NCBI GenBank assembly: GCA_007571095.1
Contig: RKSB01000115.1
Span: 1-7,656, forward strand
Source: K189A clade bacterium
GTDB lineage: Bacteria; Pseudomonadota; Gammaproteobacteria; Pseudomonadales; Azotimanducaceae
DNA: 7,656 nucleotides
Direction: 5' to 3'
The number at the start of each line of letters is the position of its first letter. The stretch's first letter is position 1. This document shows, one piece after another, positions 6,279 through 7,656 of this stretch. Under the pieces are notes generated by a model. It was not told the DNA's origin. It made no database searches and saw nothing but the letters and a program-made list of their open reading frames with translations. Position numbers and translations under genes: made by a program.

Positions 6279-7006
6279 CAGCCTGTTCGGCGGCTCAATC
6301 GAAAGCAGTGCCAATCCATTGTGGTCGCATCAAGTACCAACAGCCTGCCGACCAGAGGCTCGCCGACACCGGCAAGTATCTTGATGGCTTCTATCGCCTG
6401 AGCACTCCCCAACAGGCCGACCACAGGACCGAGGACGCCATTTTCTGAACAGCTTGCATTCTCTTCGTTCGGAGTTTCCTCGTACAGGCATTCGTAGCAG
6501 GGGGAATCGTCTGTGTTGGCGTCAAAGGCCGTCAGCTGACCAGTCATGCCCAGAGCAGCCGCACTCACCAGTGGCTTTTTGTGTTGCCAGCAGGCAATAT
6601 TGAGCTTTCGTCGAGTCTCGAAATTGTCGACACAGTCAAGTACCAGGTTCGATCTCTCGACCGCCTCTTCCAGCTGCGTACCGCTCAAACGCAAGGCCAG
6701 AGGCTCGATTTGGCACTCAGGGTTGAGTGCTTCTAACGCCGCCTGTGCTGCGACAGCCTTGTGAGTTCCCAAATCGCTTTGACGATAAAGAATCTGACGT
6801 TGCAGATTGGACAGCTCGACTCGGTCGGCATCGGCAATCACCAGTTGCCCAACGCCGCCCGCTGCAAGATAGAGTGATGCCGATGAACCCAATCCGCCCA
6901 GGCCGACGACCAGCACTTTACTCTCCAGCAATGCCTGCTGGCCGTCGATATCGAAACCCGGCAGCAGAATCTGCCGGCTGTAGCGCAATAATGCCGAATC
7001 GTCCAC
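6233..7006 (-). CDS. moeB: Molybdopterin-synthase adenylyltransferase (MoeB/ThiF family E1-like)
   Basis: Adenylates the C-terminal Gly of MoaD so it can be thiolated for molybdopterin synthesis, in the cytoplasm. The 257 residues are slightly longer than E. coli MoeB. The nucleotide-binding GLGGLG is at 35-40. Arg11, Arg70 (NLQRQ), Lys83 and Asp127 sit a constant three residues before the E. coli ATP-site residues R14, R73, K86 and D130 as I recall them. Two CxxC pairs (170/173 and 243/246) form the zinc site, and Cys186 (ASCSENGVLGP) lies in the crossover loop. There is no rhodanese domain. ThiF is the main alternative; placement after prmC favours MoeB, as in E. coli relatives with prfA-prmC-moeB. 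The GTG start at 7006 lies 8 bases after the prmC stop with no clear Shine-Dalgarno, implying coupling. The C-terminus (GETRKPSSALF) continues about ten residues past the last CxxC into lipB antisense. Confidence 0.9.
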   Translation of the reverse strand: MDDSALLRYSRQILLPGFDIDGQQALLESKVLVVGLGGLGSSASLYLAAGGVGQLVIADADRVELSNLQRQILYRQSDLGTHKAVAAQAALEALNPECQIEPLALRLSGTQLEEAVERSNLVLDCVDNFETRRKLNIACWQHKKPLVSAAALGMTGQLTAFDANTDDSPCYECLYEETPNEENASCSENGVLGPVVGLLGSAQAIEAIKILAGVGEPLVGRLLVLDATTMDWHCFRLSRRTGCQICGETRKPSSALF

Positions 7007-7014
7007 AAGAGTCG

Positions 7015-7656
7015 CTACAGGGGTCGGCGTCCCAGCATCACTCTGGAGTGGCCATTCAGGTCTCTGTGACTCGCGACTTTCTCAAAACCCGAATCCCGAA
7101 AGGCTCGGCCCACTCTCGTTTTCTGGTCATAGCCATGCTCGATCAGCAGCCATCCTTCGGGCTTCAGCCGTGAGCCTGACCTTCGAACAATCTGCTCGAT
7201 GCAGGCCATACCATTACTCCCTGCCACCAGTGCCTGAACGGGCTCAAACCCAAGATCGGCCAGATGAGGGTCGCTGGCGGCCAGATAGGGCGGGTTGGAG
7301 ACGATCAAATCGAACAGGCAGGCCAATCCGTCGAACCAGTCTGCACAAACGAAATGCACATTATCGAGACGCAGTCGCCGAGCGTTTTGAGCGGCTATCC
7401 TGAGGGCAGAATGGCTGATGTCGGTCGCCACGATTTGCCAGTTCGGCCTGTTCCTGGCAACCGACAGGGCAATGGCCCCCGATCCTGTGCCCAGATCGAG
7501 CAAAGTAGTATGTTCCGGTAACGGCAGGTCGAGCAGCAGTTCAACCAGAAGTTCGGTTTCGGGTCGAGGAATCAGGACACTTCGAGTGATTTCAAGCTCC
7601 ATGTCCATGAAGCCCCAGCTACCGAGTATATAGGCCATGGGCTCACCGGTGCTGCG
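7015..7656 (-). CDS. prmC: Peptide chain release factor N5-glutamine methyltransferase (5' end outside window)
   Basis: Methylates the Gln of the GGQ motif in release factors RF1 and RF2 using S-adenosylmethionine, which raises termination efficiency. The minus-strand frame is open to the window edge; the residues before the first Met read RSTGEP, continuing the family segment GEP-x-AYILG, so the start lies outside. 213 residues are visible of about 280 usual, and the missing part is the N-terminal helical domain. Numbered from the edge: SVLIPRPETE (26-35) links the domains, LLDLGTGSG (52-60) is SAM-binding motif I, and NPPY (121-124) holds the glutamine substrate. FEPVQALVAG (137-146) is also conserved. 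The NPPY context with IPRPETE separates it from PrmB and other N5-glutamine methyltransferases, though PrmB is the nearest alternative. moeB follows 8 bases later. prfA is expected upstream. Confidence 0.94.
   Translation of the reverse strand, partial: RSTGEPMAYILGSWGFMDMELEITRSVLIPRPETELLVELLLDLPLPEHTTLLDLGTGSGAIALSVARNRPNWQIVATDISHSALRIAAQNARRLRLDNVHFVCADWFDGLACLFDLIVSNPPYLAASDPHLADLGFEPVQALVAGSNGMACIEQIVRRSGSRLKPEGWLLIEHGYDQKTRVGRAFRDSGFEKVASHRDLNGHSRVMLGRRPL

Noticed and set aside
6279..6298. Possible terminator hairpin after lipB (AGCC...GGCT)
   Set aside because: The stem is only about four pairs with an eight-base loop and no T-tract, and it lies inside moeB.

Overview
The window reads as a compact chromosomal segment of a gammaproteobacterium. 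The evidence is gene order: mltB-rlpA-dacA-lipB on one strand and prmC-moeB on the other are arrangements familiar from Pseudomonas and Escherichia relatives. Every protein also aligns from memory with its E. coli or Pseudomonas counterpart around the catalytic residues. The DNA looks moderately GC-rich. Arg codons CGA, AGA and AGG are used freely, so it is not a close E. coli relative. I cannot name a genus; a marine or symbiotic lineage is possible but unproven.

Layout. (1) Positions 2-1934, plus strand: the 3' part of lysS (lysyl-tRNA synthetase) overlaps ung (uracil-DNA glycosylase) by 8 bases. (2) Positions 1935-2405: the only real intergenic gap. It is almost filled by a dense array of 16 copies of GAGCCYTCAGCCA mixed with purine-rich GGGAATA blocks, followed by a short AT-rich leader with a possible promoter and a hairpin over the ribosome binding site. 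(3) Positions 2406-6278, plus strand: mltB, rlpA, dacA and lipB, each overlapping the next by 4-10 bases. The first three act on periplasmic peptidoglycan (lytic transglycosylases MltB and RlpA, D,D-carboxypeptidase DacA). LipB transfers octanoyl groups to lipoyl domains in the cytoplasm. (4) Positions 6233-7656, minus strand: prmC (release-factor glutamine methyltransferase, cut by the window end) then moeB (MoaD adenylyltransferase), 8 bases apart. moeB ends inside the 3' end of lipB in a 46-base convergent overlap.

The genes are ordinary housekeeping functions, and I see no defence, mobile or biosynthetic system. The unusual part is the repeat array. It starts at the ung stop codon, and the stop lies inside a 47-base perfect repeat found again 304 bases downstream. 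It occupies the one spacer in a segment whose only other gap between genes is 8 bases. Secondary points are a Phe in place of the usual intercalating Leu in Ung, loss of ybeD and lipA from the usual cluster, and a possible hairpin hiding the mltB ribosome binding site.
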